Shown here: in pieces, positions 1 to 12,543 of the stretch | Layout of the letters: each line of letters starts with the position of its first letter | Position numbering within the stretch: the stretch's first letter is position 1 | Assembly: GCA_905221605.1 (NCBI GenBank) | Contig: CAJNDS010000585.1 | Coordinates: 1 to 64,000 of the forward strand | Length of the DNA stretch: 64,000 nt | Direction of reading: 5' to 3' | From: Symbiodinium natans | Lineage: Eukaryota > Sar > Dinophyceae > Suessiales > Symbiodiniaceae | Position numbers and translations under genes: made by a program | Notes under the pieces: model-generated | What the model was told of the DNA's origin: nothing | Databases searched by the model: none | What the model saw: the letters and a program-made list of their open reading frames with translations, nothing else

Positions 1-2290
1 AAATCTGTATAGGGGCTTCGCTTTCAACTCACAAGCGCTTAAATCCCGAAGCGCATCAAACCCCAAGCGTTTAGGAGCCACTAGCACGCTGTGCTTGAAG
101 ATCGGTGCGTCATGCATCCTGTGCTCTGAGTTGTGTTTGGACCGAATTGGGACGTCTTCCCTGAGGCTTTACCCCTGGCTGAGCGCCGGGCTGCCACTCC
201 CTGACCGACGCTGAAGGTGTCATGCAAGCAACTGCAAATCAGCAGACTCAATCAGAGCAATCACATCTCAACTCCCCCAATGCCTGTTTGACCGACTGGT
301 CTATCCCCTTGGCGACCATGTTGGAGTTGGGACCAGCGCAGAATCAGATGGACACTTTCATGATGTTTGTTGGGGTGCACGTGGATCAAGTTTGACAGCA
401 GTGAACCTCCTAAGCGTGCTGCACAGATGCTCGATGCAAATGTCTCTGGTTCCAGAGATGCAGACCAGCTCAATTGGAAGAAAGGAGGTCTGTCGCCTGC
501 ACTGTGCTGTCCTCTCGCAGCCCTAGGGAGCAGAGCTGCCATGATGTGTCCAGGTCTCACGAACTTCCCCAAAAGGGGACCTCCGAACGGACGACTGGCT
601 CTCGCGGGATTGAGCGTCCACGCCATAACCCTTCACCCTAAAGCCTAAGCCCCAAACCCCAACTGCATGAGCGCCTGCTTTTGAGACAGCCCAGCAAGTT
701 GAGCCAAGGCCGAACCCCCCAGTCCCCAGGCGAAAAACCCAGATCGCCTAACCCCTTTGCTTGAACCCTCAGCCCTACACCCTCAGCTCCCAAACCCTAC
801 GTCTCCATAGCATTGGGCTTGCATCCCCGAAAGCTCGCTTGCCGGCGATCGATTCCACAGGCCGGGTGCGGAGCTCCAACGGCCTCACCGGAGCATACGT
901 CTCCTTAGCACTGGCGGTTGCACCCTTTCGAGCTCACATGCGCCGGCCGAGATGCACCACAACTCTTCACACGAGGGCAGCCCAAAGAAATGCACATATG
1001 GGGTTACCCGGCCCCTTAGATCTTATTCTTATTCCTATTCCTTGTGCATGTCTGGATCCCCAATGGATCACTAGTGCCGCACGAGACGTCGCAAAGCTTC
1101 ACACGCTAAACCCCTCTACAGAATAAGTCACAATGGGAAGGTTTGTGAAAAGCAGCAGGCATTTTGTTCGCGAAAGCGAAGAAACAATTCTATTTCTTAA
1201 GAACCTGTTCAATAGCTGTCCGGTGGGCGTGCGGCGGCTTGGGAGAACTTTGGCAGAAGCGCAGACCAAAACCAGCACGTTGACGTTCCCGAGATGATCC
1301 TTGCGACACCCTTGTCGAACTCAAAGTCGCTTCAGGAATGTGAATGCTCACGCTCCTGTTTTCGACGAATCGAGAACGGATAGGTGGATCTGTGCGGTTT
1401 GAGCTTTCCTATGTTCTCAGACTCTTTTCTCGACATGACACTGACGTTTACATACGTTTACGCAATTCAGTCTGCCGACACCATTGGGCTCAGTGAAGTT
1501 TATATTTCACGAAGAATGCGCGAGAAATCAGATGCCCAGCCCGACTTGAAAACCCAAAAACCCCGGAGTGCACAAAGAGCCACGTAGTGACCGTAGTGAC
1601 GTAGTGCGATGTATGGGCCGAGCACTCATCTGCTTCTCCAGTCTCGCTTGATTGCTGATTCCGCAGCTTGTGGGTGCAGGGCCAGGTTACCGCCTCTACA
1701 AAGGACCCCTGAAGCATGAGATCCGCAGGAGCCTTTCACAGATGTCCTGAAACTTAAGTGTCGCACCTCAGGCTCAATGCGATCATGAACCGCAATGCCT
1801 ACCTCTCCTGGGGTAACGGGCGAGCTGGGGTGCCAAGATGGGCTAAGTTTCGCAGCAGACGTGACGGGGAGTCAGGAGGAGCAGTCTGCAACCTTCGTTC
1901 GTATAACTGGTGTCTTCCGGACCGGCAGAGCTGAAAAGTTCCCTTCCCGTCATCAGATGCGACTTCTTTGACTCACTCAGAACTTCTGTTTAACAACCAT
2001 GATCATCATCATCTTCATTCTCATCCGCATCCTCCCCTTCACAGAAGCCTCTCGCGACAGTCGAAGAAGGAACCTCCTGCCCAAACGAACATTTTCTCCT
2101 TATACAGAGGAACATTTATACCTGCCCCCACCAAAAGCTGCTCTGACTCAACAGGCCCAAACCCGAAAGCCGTGTAGCCAGCATCCTAAAACCCGAAACC
2201 CTAAGCCACGAAATCCTGTGCTTGAGGATTTCATCTTCACAGGCAACCGGGACTTCCAGGGCGGTCGGCAGTGCTGGCTCGAGGCCCCCT
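1..2290. other. no supported gene
   Basis: I see no open segment here with convincing protein-like composition and splice signals on either strand. The short ATG frames overlap one another on both strands and are low-complexity or frame-ambiguous. The DNA is of mixed composition, with a few CCCTAAA-like words around 630-790. Confidence 0.6.
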
Positions 2291-2295
2291 ACTTG

Positions 2296-2322
2296 GAAGG
2301 GGGGGGGGGAGGGGGGGGGGAG
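2296..2322. repeat. poly-G tract
   Basis: A run of G interrupted by a single A (around 2310). It is one of several long G tracts in the window (also near 6,912, 47,549, 50,369 and 51,383) and the only cause of the glycine- or proline-rich frames that cross it. Confidence 0.85.
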
Positions 2323-2417
2323 CCTGTCAGTCCCGTATTTTTTTACATTGACTTGTTGTTGGATAAACACTCAGACACCCAGCATGGGGCCATTCTTGAG
2401 ACGAGTTCTTATATGTG

Positions 2418-2740
2418 CATATATATATATATACATATATACATATATTTTAACATAATACAATATTACCATTATTACTATATTAACATATATTACATTA
2501 TATACATTAGTACATATATAACATATATACATATATACTATATAACCTAGTATAAATAATACATCATATACATGTATACATTATACATATATACATACAT
2601 ACATATATTATATACATATATACATATATACATATACATATATATATAATAATATATATACATACATATATATATATCATACCTACTATATATTACATAT
2701 ATATATGATATATGCATATATACATATATACATATATGAG
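2418..2740. repeat. AT-rich (TA/CA) microsatellite
   Basis: About 320 bp of TATATACA-type repeats with interspersed TATTA and ATACAT units. The tyrosine/isoleucine-rich frames across it are translations of the repeat, not genes. Confidence 0.9.
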
Positions 2741-2744
2741 CCTG

Positions 2745-5700
2745 AGACCTTTCGGGTTCTTTTGGCTTACTTTTTATAAGTGTATTAAAAAATAATAGTA
2801 TAAATCTATATATTAGAATAAGCATGCTTTGCCAATAGACTTTTCATCATGCGATACAGCTACTCAGCGGCTCCGGTACGTATGCAGTCAAAGCTCAAGC
2901 AGCAGAGAAAACACAGCCAGAAAATCTACTATAAAACCCTAAGCTTCAAACTATAAACCTTAAACTTATCTTCTCTGCAAGCTTCGGCACGCAGGCTGCA
3001 GGAAGCTGCAGCTTCTCCAAGCTCTGGTAGCCAGTTACGCTGAAAATTAAGGTCTAAGATTTATGGTTTAAAATTTTTGGTTTAATGTTTAGAGTTTAAT
3101 GTTTTTTTTAAAAAAGTACGGTTTCAGGTTTCATGTATTACAATCATGGATGGCAGCTACTAGAGTTTAGGATCGGATGTCTATAGCTCAGGGATTTACT
3201 TTGACCCACCTGTTCACCCGCCTTCCATGTTTTCTTTTGTAATTTGAGAGGGGGGGCGGGGTACCTGATTTTCCTGATGCACCACTACAGTGACCACAAA
3301 AACTGCTTCAGGCCTTTGCGTTCAGAGCTGGAGTTTTAGGGCTTAGGGTTTAGGGCTTATGCTTTAAGGTTTAGGGCTTAAAGATGGTTGCCAAGGGAAT
3401 TGATTCCTACAAGTGGCTTGGATTAGCTGCACTCCGCGCGCACGGACTGGGAGCTGCAAATGCCCCACGTGTTCATCGCAAGCTTACCTTGTGTATGGTT
3501 TAGGGTTTAGGGTTTAGGGTTTAGGATCATACCCGAAACCCGATGTTACGAAAGAAAGTCCAAGAAGAAGATCCCAGGCCCAAACCATTGCTAATTCGTA
3601 ATTCTGCCCGAAACCCACAACGCCAGACCTCAACCAGGTGAGTCTACGCAGATCTTCGTCATATGACCTATTAGTGACAGTTACAAATTTGAGGAGTTAC
3701 GCATGTTTTAAGGAAAAAATGGGGATTTGACTTGTCAAGATTAGGCACGTCTGCGTGCGTCGGACAAACCCTAAAGACCCTTAGATCTGTGATACGACAC
3801 TAAACCCTAAGCCCGGAGCCTAGACAGATATAATACAGGATGCTAGCAACGGCAAAGGAATATAACAGAATCGAATGAAGCAGATGAAAAAAATATGCTT
3901 GGACAGGCATTAGGGGTACGATGCCCCGGTGGCATGAGCTCCGGCGTCGTTGTGGGCGCACCTAGTCGAGCAGTGTTATGAGCGCGTCTTCTGTCAAAGT
4001 GTCTTTGACACCGGACGCTGTAAGTCTAAAGGCTCTGTAGGGCCAACTACCAGAGCACAAGATGATATACAAACAACAAAACCATAAACCCTAAACCCTC
4101 TGCGCCTAACTAGTACCTAAAAACTGTTGGCACCTAGAGGCAGAGCCAGCTGCTTGTGCCCACTGGCTGACTGATCCGCCTCATATGGCACAACTACTGT
4201 CCAGAGATCTGAACACCTTGATTTTGATGACTCTTCAATAAACCCTCAAACATCAGTTTGCTTGGCAAGTTGATTTGCTTGAAGGGGTTTATAAGGGAAC
4301 CTAAACTCTTCAAAAACGAAACAAGGGTACTCCTGGGCATCCTAAGATCTTAAGTTTACCTTCTACTATTTCGGCCGATTTATATTCGGTTTCCTCATCT
4401 TCGTAAACCCTCACAAGGGCTTTCTAGGCGGGCACAGATCTTCAAGCCTAAAATCCTGAACCCTAAACCCTAAACTCTAACCTAAACCCTAAACTTTAAA
4501 CCCTCGACTCTAAACCTTAAACTATGACTGAGGGGTTGATCCTGCTTGGAGAGCCATTCCAGCGAAGCAATCGCACGGCCTTCCAGCGCATACCGTGGGG
4601 TTTAGGGTTTCGGGTTTAGGGCTTAGGGTTTAAGGGCTCACATGTTTTAAAGGGTGCAGGCCTAGGCGGCCTGAATCATGCACTTAAGAACCAGCTGCAG
4701 GACGCGGTCTGAGAAGTGTCTTGCCAGCAGATTCAGCCCTAAACTCCTACCCAAGACTTGTTGAGGACTCAAGCGGCTTGAGGTATTGGGCCCTGTCAGG
4801 CCCTAAGGCCCTTGTAAGGGTCTCAGATGCTACCATGAGCCCCTGAACCCTGAACCCTAAACCCTCAGCCCTAAACCCAAAACCCTCAGCCCTAAACCTA
4901 AACCCTCAGCCCTAGAGCCTAAACCCTCAAAAGCTACTATAAGGAAGCGAGAAGGGCTGCCAGAGTCGACGTTTCAAGGACATGGTTGTACTAGGGATCT
5001 CTCCCCACTCTAGTTGCAGCAAATACGAAGAGTCCAATACCCCTAAATGAGGAATAGGGTTTAGGGTTTAGAGTTTACGAGTATGCCTTGCAGGGCCGCA
5101 GTCCCTACAAGCCGTCGTCTGCAGAGTGCCGGGAAGCTGCAGTTTCTCCAGGCTCGGGTAGAAAAGTACGCCGAAAGTCAAGTTTTGTACACCAGTAGCC
5201 GAAGGTCAAGGTTTTCAGGCCTCTTGGAAACTGCAGTCTCTCGAAGCTTTGCCGCCCTCAGCATCAGAAGCCCACCGATCCATCGCCTGGCCACAAAATA
5301 GTTTTACACAAATTCGTCATGGAATCAATGTGACTTTACACAAAGCGATGCGAATGAGGCTCTTGCAGTATGTGCATTTTGTTGGTTCTGCAAGGCTCGC
5401 AGTGATCAAGCGACCGTTGAGGCTTGAGAGTTAATAAACCGCATCACCCTAGTAAAATGCCTCCAGCAACGGATCTCGAAGGCCCACAGACGTTGTCTCG
5501 TCGACCTACCCGGATGTCAATGGAGAGCTAGTCTGGGGACGCGCCGAGCTATTGAGGTTGAGGGCTTCGTGCTTCTTCTTTAGCATGGAAACCATAAAGG
5601 CACATAAACTAAATGCCTCAAGAACTGCGAATTCAAATGTTTAATTTGATATTGTGACTTATCCATGTTTTTATGATTTGAGGTCTAGGATTCTGTAATT

Positions 5701-6185
5701 GTTGTCTTTTCGAAAAAAAACAGTATCACTCAAGCCTTAAATGCGAAATCTTAAAATGTAAAATCCGAATCCCATATCCACAACCATAAACTCCATAATC
5801 CCCCCTCCGCACTTCAAACCCTAGACCCTTTGCTCGCATGTACAAGAAGCCTATGAAAGCTTCATAAGACTAGAGCAAAAAAACAAACGCCTCTGAGACC
5901 GTTTGCAACTGTCTGCAGAAATGCACAAAGGGAAGGTTAAGGTTGTAAGGGTTTAGTGTTTAGGGTAGTCACGATGACATGAGCTTTAGGGCTTTATAAG
6001 CGTTTCCGGGGTATGCTTGAAAGTCCTGACGAAACCATCTTATATAATATCATCTCTGCGAGGTCCAAGGGGAGCGCTCCGTTGTAACAACCGACTCTTG
6101 CCCAGCCGCCTCCACTTCTACCTGCACATCTTCGTACAGCTCCTCGGCCTTGCGCAGAACACACGTAGTCGATTTTTTTTAATGC
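2745..6185. repeat. non-coding stretch with dispersed telomere-like TTTAGGG/CCCTAAA words
   Basis: No gene is supported over about 3.4 kb. Short runs and single copies of the 7-mer occur on both strands: about four tandem copies at 3,497-3,526, degenerate CCCTAAA runs at 4,455-4,525 and 4,845-4,930, TTTAGGG at 4,598-4,635 and 5,050-5,075, and near 5,945. Copies are degraded (CCTCAGC, CTCTAAC, TTTCGGG) and point both ways, so this is not a chromosome end. The rest is unremarkable mixed-composition DNA. Confidence 0.6.
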
Positions 6186-6189
6186 CATA

Positions 6190-6360
6190 CTAAGCTTCGA
6201 ATGTGACAGCCACTACCTCCGTGGCCTTCTTCTTTTTTTTCAGCTGTGTCTCTTCCTGACACAGCATACGAACTACATTTTCAACGAGCTCAGATGTGTT
6301 TTGATCTAAGCTGCAGACTCTTGGCGTCGACGGCTTTCGTTTCGCAGCCTTGCAAGACAT
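6190..6360 (-). CDS. small hypothetical protein, 56 residues
   Basis: An ATG-initiated frame of 56 codons ends in TAG. The N-terminus is basic (KRKP at residues 7-10, which could be a nuclear signal) and a lysine run (residues 41-45) interrupts an otherwise helical, acidic middle. I do not recognise it. Composition is protein-like and the frame has no simple repeats, which sets it apart from neighbouring sequence. It lies just downstream, on the same strand, of the exon at 6,509-6,757, so it could be a separate short gene or a further exon of the same one. It is unlikely to be selected from an ORF list because of its length. Confidence 0.4.
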   Translation of the reverse strand: MSCKAAKRKPSTPRVCSLDQNTSELVENVVRMLCQEETQLKKKKKATEVVAVTFEA

Positions 6361-6508
6361 GACTTAGTACTGCGTTGATTTCTCATGTGGGTGTGTGAGC
6401 GACATGATGAATCTGTTCTTCCTCTGAGTCACTGACTCGTTGCCAAGTCTTGTGCTCCTGGCATGGATGCTGACTTCGAGTACCAAGTTATTTGTATGGC
6501 TAGAGCGG

Positions 6509-6757
6509 CTAGAGCTCCTTCTTCGGAGGAGGGTAAGGAGGCGGCATCGGTATTCGCACCTCGGTGTATGCAGTAACGACTGGCGCCAACGAAAGTGCTG
6601 GCATGAGCCCCTCGCCGGCTTCAGCACAGGCGTCGCGTACTTCTGCCTCTCCTGAACGAAAAAACGCCGGACAAATACTGAAATTTCCGAGTGCAGAAAG
6701 CACGATTGCCTTCTGCAAGGTTTCCGTCTGCATCAGGCGTTCCATAGCGGCAGACGC
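6509..6757 (-). CDS. 3' terminal exon of an unidentified gene
   Basis: A good acceptor (pyrimidine-rich GTTGTGTCAG) is followed at 6,757 by 82 open codons and a stop. The segment starts ASAAMERLMQTETLQ, has a helical middle and ends in a proline-rich tail with the last four residues KKEL. KKEL resembles a weak KDEL-type ER-retention signal, but without an N-terminal signal peptide in view this is only a note. Upstream exons are not resolved because the minus strand next crosses the poly-G tract at 6,912-6,969, where every frame becomes poly-proline or worse. No family is recognised. Confidence 0.4.
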   Translation of the reverse strand, partial: ASAAMERLMQTETLQKAIVLSALGNFSICPAFFRSGEAEVRDACAEAGEGLMPALSLAPVVTAYTEVRIPMPPPYPPPKKEL

Positions 6758-6906
6758 CTGACACAACGTATGATTGCTTTTCCAGGATGTTTTTTTTTTG
6801 CGTCCTCTGACCAAACTCAAGCCAATTGCAGCGCCGCCTCTCGACGGCGAGCAGCCAACACCGCATGCTGGGGCGGCGCTACCACACGAGGTTGAGAGGG
6901 GACAGG

Positions 6907-6911
<5 letters not shown>

Positions 6912-6955
<44 letters not shown>

Positions 6956-6969
6956 AAGGGGGGGGGGAG
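6912..6969. repeat. poly-G tract, ~43 G then GAAAG and more G
   Basis: An almost pure G run broken once by AAA. It gives poly-glycine frames on plus and poly-proline frames on minus. I read these as artefacts. The length is probably unreliable in any assembly. Confidence 0.9.
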
Positions 6970-7189
6970 CGGGGGTGCCCCCGGCCGGTTCGGTAAGCGA
7001 GCCATAACGGCTGCAAATGGGTGAGTTGCGTGCGCGAATGCAGCCATCCAGCGACAAGTGGAACAGAAAATGAATGCGCTCTTCGGGTCTCTGCTGCCAG
7101 CCACTCAGGCACTGCAATCACGCTCTTGAAAGGAGTTGCGCGCACGAATGCAGCAAGGAATCCGATCTTGAAATAGTTTTATATATCAC

Positions 7190-10100
7190 TATATGTTCTG
7201 ACAGAGCGACAGATCCCACGGCCGCCTTCAGGAAAACGCCATATCAATATGCTGCTACAGAACGACAGACCCTGCGAGCCTACGAACAACTTGAAGGAAT
7301 TTGTCTGTCAAGATATTGCAATAGAACGACAGTCCACACGGACATCTTGGTGGGATCTGTCATGTCAGGGTCTTGCGAAAGAACGACAGACCCCACGGAC
7401 GCTTTCAAGGATATGTCCATGTCTAGACGTTTCAAAAGAACGACATACAGTGGTTGCCGCAGAACGACAGACCCCACGGACACCTTCCAGAAGGTATCCA
7501 TATCAAGATACTACAACAGAACGACAGACGACAGACCCCACCGACGCTTGCAAGGCTATGTCGATGTCTAGATGTTTCAACAGAACGACAGAAAGTGGTT
7601 GCCGCAGACCGACAGACCCCACGGACACCTTCAAGAAGTCATCCATAGCAAGATGTTACAACAAAACGACAGACGACAGACCCCACCGACGCCTGCAAGG
7701 CTATGTCGATGTCTAGATGTTTCAACAGAACGACAGAAAGTGGTTGCCACATACCGACAAACCCCACGGAAACCTTCAAGAAGGTATCCATATCAAGATG
7801 TTACAACAGAACGACAGACCACAGACGGACCCCACGGGCACCGCGAAGGGGAGTTGCATGTCTAGATGCTGCCACAGAACAACAGACCCCACGGACGCCT
7901 TCAAGGATATGTCTATGTCCAGACGTTCCAACAAAACCACAGACCACGGGAACATCTTCAAGGATATTTCCACGTCAACATGTCATAACAGAACGACAGA
8001 CCCCTCGGACACCTGCAATAGGGTTTCCATATCAAGACGTTATAACAGAACAACAGACCCCACCGTGAAAAGGATTTGCGTGCCTAGATGTTGCCACAGA
8101 ACGACAGACCCCACGGACGCCTTGAAAGAGATTTCCCATGTCAATATATGTTGTCATGGAACGACAGACTCCACGGACGCCTTAGGGAATTGCCATGTCA
8201 AGACGCGGCGACAGAAATACAGACCCTACAAAGACCTTGAAGGATATTTCAATGTCAGATGCTCCAACAAAACGACAGCACCCACAGACACCGTCAAGGA
8301 TGTTTCCATGTCAAGATGTTGCTATAGAACGACAGACCCCACGGACACCTTCAAGAAGGTACCCATATCAAGATGCTACAGCAGGACGACTGACGACAGA
8401 CCCCACGGACGCCTGCAAGGCTATGTCGATGTCTAGATGTTTCAACAGAACGACAGAAAGTGGTTGCCGCAGACCGACAGACCCCACGGACACCTTCAAG
8501 AAGGTATCCATATCAAGATGTTACAACAGAACGACAGACCACAGACGGACCCCACGGGCACCGCGAAGGGGAGTTGCGTGTCTAGATGCTGCCACAGAAC
8601 AACAGACCCCACGGACGCCTTCAAGGATATGTCTATGTCCAGACGTTCCAACAAAACCACAGACCACGGGAACATCTTCAAGGATATTTCCACGTCAACA
8701 TGTCATAACAGAACGACAGACCCCTCGGACACCTGCAATAGGGTTTCCATATCAAGACGTTATAACAGAACAACAGACCCCACCGTGAAAAGGATTTGCG
8801 TGCCTAGATGTTGCCACAGAACGACAGACCCCACGGACGCCTTGAAAGAGATTTCCCATGTCAATATATGTTGTCATGGAACGACAGACTCCACGGACGC
8901 CTTAGGGAATTGCCATGTCAAGACGCGGCGACAGAAATACAGACCCTACAAAGACCTTGAAGGATATTTCAATGTCAGATGCTCCAACAAAACGACAGCA
9001 CCCACAGACACCGTCAAGGATGTTTCCATGTCAAGATGTTGCTATAGAACGACAGACCCCACGGACACCTTCAAGAAGGTACCCATATCAAGATGTTACA
9101 GCAGGACGACTGACGACAGACCCCACGGACACCTGCAAGGCTATGTCGATGTCTAGATGTTTCAACAGAACGACAGAAAGTGGTTGCCGCAGACCGACAG
9201 ACCCCACGGACACCTTCAAGAAGGTATCCATATCAAGATGTTACAACAGAACGACAGACCACAGACGGACCCCACGGGCACCGCGAAGGGGAGTTGCGTG
9301 TCTAGATGCTGCCACAGAACAACAGACCCCACGGACGCCTTCAATGATATGTCTATGTCCAGACGTTCCAACAAAACCACAGACCACGGGAACATCTTCA
9401 AGGATATTTCCACGTCAACATGTCATAACAGAACGACAGACCCCACGGACACCTGCAATAGGGTTTCCATATCAAGACGTTATAACAGAACAACAGACCC
9501 CACGGGCGCCGTGAAAAGGATTTGCGTGCCTAGATGTTGCCACAGAACGACAGACCCCACGGACGCCTTGAAAGAGATTTCCCATGTCAATATATGTTGT
9601 CATGGAACGACAGACTCCACGGACGCCTTAGGGAATTGCCATGTCAAGACTCGGCGACAGAAATACAGACCCTACAAACACCTTGAAGAATATTTCAATG
9701 TCAGATGCTCCAACAAAACGACAGCACCCACAGACACCGTCAAGGATGTTTCCATGTCAAGATGTTGCCATAGAACGACAGACCCCACGGACACCTTCAA
9801 GGAGGTACCCATATCAAGATGTTACAGCAGGACGACTGACGACAGACCCCACGGACACTTGCAAGGCTATGTCGATGTCTAGATGTTTCAACAGAAAGAC
9901 AGAAAGTGGTTGCCGCAGACCGACAGACCCCACGGACACCTTCAAGAAGGTATCCATATCAAGATGTTACAACAGAACGACAGACGACAAACCCCACCGA
10001 CGCCTGCAAGGCTATGTCGATGTCTAGATGTTTCAACAGAACGACAGAAAGTAGTTGCCACAGACCGACAGACCCCACGGACACCTTCAAGAAGGTATCC

Positions 10101-10650
10101 ATATCAAGATGTTACAACAGAATGACAGACCACAGACGGACCCCACGGGCACCGCGAAGGGGAGTTGCATGTCTAGATGCTGCCACAGAACAACAGACCC
10201 CACAGACGCCTTCAAGGATATGTCCATGTCCAGACGCTCCAATAGAACGACACGGACGCCTTGAAAGAGATTTTCCATGTCAATATATGTTGTCACAGAA
10301 CGACAGACCCCACGAATGCTTAAAGAACTGCTATGTCAAGATGTTGCTACACAAGTACAGACACTACAAACACCTTGAAGGACATCTTATTGTCAAGGTA
10401 TTTTCCCCCGGACGACATTCTCCACAGACATCCTGAAGGGAATCTTCATGTCAGGCTGCTGCAACAGAACGACAGATCCCAGGGACGCCTTCAAGGATAT
10501 GTCCATGTCCATACACCAACATAGCAACAGAACCCATAGACACCGTAAAGGATATTTCTATGTCAAGATGTTGCCACAGCACGACAGACCCCACGGACAC
10601 CTTCAATGAGGCTTCCATATCAAGATGTTACAACAAAGGGAATGTCACGT
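7190..10650. repeat. 57-bp minisatellite array (~60 units)
   Basis: Imperfect tandem units with the core ACGACAGACCCCACGGACAC followed by TTCAAGGA, a TCCATGTC-like segment, then AGATGTT and ACAGA. The unit is 57 bp, exactly 19 codons, so long frames stay open across many units and translate as a 19-residue repeat (core TTDPTDTFKKVSISRC). Units at both ends are more degraded, and some contain an extra ACGACAG half-unit. The equal openness of several frames and the lack of a plausible start argue against a protein gene. Such coding-length-multiple minisatellites are seen in large dinoflagellate genomes (from memory, not checked). Confidence 0.9.
7717..9882. repeat. higher-order repeat: three tandem copies of a ~720-bp block
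   Basis: Within the 57-bp array, blocks beginning at 7,717, 8,437 and 9,157 are nearly identical over 720, 720 and 726 bp. The third block has a 6-bp in-frame insertion (near 9,502) and a handful of substitutions. A partial fourth block starts at 9,883. The near identity between blocks, against much greater divergence among the 57-bp units inside a block, shows recent amplification by whole blocks. Confidence 0.9.
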
Positions 10651-12057
10651 CGAGATGTTGCTACAGAGCAACATACCCGTATGATCCGTTTGCTATCAAT
10701 TGAATCGGTTATATCGAAGTGCTGTCAGCACCATATCAAGCATTGCCTGAAGTTGTGAACTACTCGTTGTATAATCATATAGCAGGAACTAATGTTTGCA
10801 CAGATTCTTCGCCCAGCTCCGCCCCGCAAAAGGTCATCTACGCCATCACGGGGACTGGCGAGGGCGGCGTCTCTAACTGCATATGAACATATATGACTTA
10901 CGCTTGTGTATAGACGAGATAGGGACCTCTATGTACTTTGTTGCATCTGGGCTTTCTGTAAATCTTCACTATAAAAACCACGAAAAAAATTTAAATGGTG
11001 ATTTTCTTAGTTTATTTTAAATTTTTTCAAAAAAAGCATTTATTCTCAGCTTTCCGAAAATCTTCAACTCATTTGGTAATAGATGTTGTCATAAGTCCGC
11101 AGCAGGATCTACGATCAACATATAATTCGATACATATCAAAAATTGATCACATGTCTTTGTATTATAGGCATGATATCCTGTCTTGGCAAGTAATCAAGA
11201 ATCGTGCCTTCTCCTCATCCTTCAATTTTTTTCACCTTCGGCACGTGTCAGAGGAAATAGAATTTGTTTAAACTTTACGTACATTACATTTCAGCGTGAT
11301 GTTTAGGATAGCTTTTATATTGTGACTGTCCCTTCTATTTAAAGATACGCTACTATATGTTCAAACAACAACAATCACTACTTTTAATTATATTTAATAG
11401 AGTTCGGGTCGAAGATTCTTCAAGATGTTTTGCAAGACTTTGAACTCGTCGTCAAGTACATGACACTAACACCTTCTATAAATGCACGAATATTAATGCG
11501 TCTTTTTAAACCTAACTTGTCCTAGACAATCGAAACCTTTGGAAGCAGCACTGTACTGTACATTAAGATTAGTAAAGGCAGGAATGGTCTTCATCTAAAG
11601 TATAGAAGGATAGTCTTGATAGTTCTAGATCTTACCACAGTAGGCGAATAGGCTAGGACCATACCTTATCTTCCCATATCGAGGTTACTGAGACACAGTT
11701 GACGAGCCTTCGTCTTCGGGGTAGCCCCGAGCTGCTTGCTGGCCGCCTTGTGGATTATATGTAATATATATATATATGAGCATATATATATATATATCAT
11801 ATATGTGTAAATATACATATATACATTTCACAAATATGATAGTCTATTCTGCTTCAATCTTTTTCGTTCAGCAATCTTCTTAGCTTCGCTACAGGTTCAG
11901 CTTCAAAGGCGTGTACAATTATTCAGTACGGTGGTCAAGTGATATAAACGATAAGAGATGAGAAGACTTTGACTCAGAAAAAAAAAGGAGATGCATTGAC
12001 TGCGATTTCATATTTAGTCAGAAAAAAATATGCATTGGTTCAGAAAAACCTTACACC
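10651..12057. other. AT-rich spacer, start of the island
   Basis: Composition shifts abruptly to AT-rich after the minisatellite. The stretch holds a TA microsatellite at about 11,756-11,825 and poly-A runs. A short minus-strand exon-like segment near 11,700-11,755 is open in two frames and too short to call. No other gene is supported. Confidence 0.55.
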
Positions 12058-12345
12058 AGAATCCCACACATAGGAGCCTGCACAGGCTGAAGCTTGTGGG
12101 AGCTTGGTCTTTCCGGTTTCTGCATATCTTGTCTGCAAAATAATTTTCATCGGCTCAAAAAAAAAACTATAAACTGGAATCCCACGAGCCTGCACAGGCT
12201 GAAGAATCTGAATGTTGGTGTTTCGGTTGTCTGTTAATCATGTCTGCAGAAATATGTCCGACACCTAGGAGCCTCCACAGGCTGAAGCTTTTGGAAGCTT
12301 GGTGCCTCAGGTCTATGTAGATCACGTTTGCAGAAATATATTTAG
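12058..12345 (-). repeat. three diverged copies of an exon-like repeat
   Basis: The sequence GAGCCTGCACAGGCTGAAG recurs at about 12,074, 12,186 and (one change) 12,269, each followed on plus by a similar GGTCTTTCGGTTTCTG-like tail and TCTGCA(A/G)A. On minus, each copy begins after a TTTTGCAG or TTTCTGCAG acceptor-like site. The first two copies encode a shared SACAGS stretch in one frame, and the 12,074 copy ends in a strong GTAAGG donor. This looks like tandem duplication of a small exon together with its splice sites, possibly belonging to the gene at 12.5-14.6 kb. Confidence 0.45.
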
Positions 12346-12543
12346 TTTATGACAAAACAACATAATATTTTAACGGCAACTTATAATAATCATATTCGTT
12401 CTTTCAAGCATATGAAGACGCGCTGTCGCACAGGCGCTGATCACTCGCACTGGGTCCAGCGTTTACAAAGCATCGGAAGAAAAGATTTGAATATATAAAT
12501 GTTATGTAAAACACATACGAAGCAAAAAAGGGTAAGTTTTACA

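Noticed and set aside
6509-7145. Three overlapping minus-strand frames with long poly-proline stretches, and a plus poly-glycine frame
   Set aside because: They are translations of the poly-G tract at 6,912-6,969. Only the part after the acceptor at 6,757 was kept as an exon.
7190-10650. Array of regular repeats, considered as CRISPR or as protein genes
   Set aside because: Units are contiguous, with no unique spacers, and several frames are equally open. It is a minisatellite.
11695-11760. Minus-strand stretch reading KAASKQLGATPKTKARQL, reminiscent of a histone tail
   Set aside because: Too short, a second frame is equally open, and no histone fold follows.
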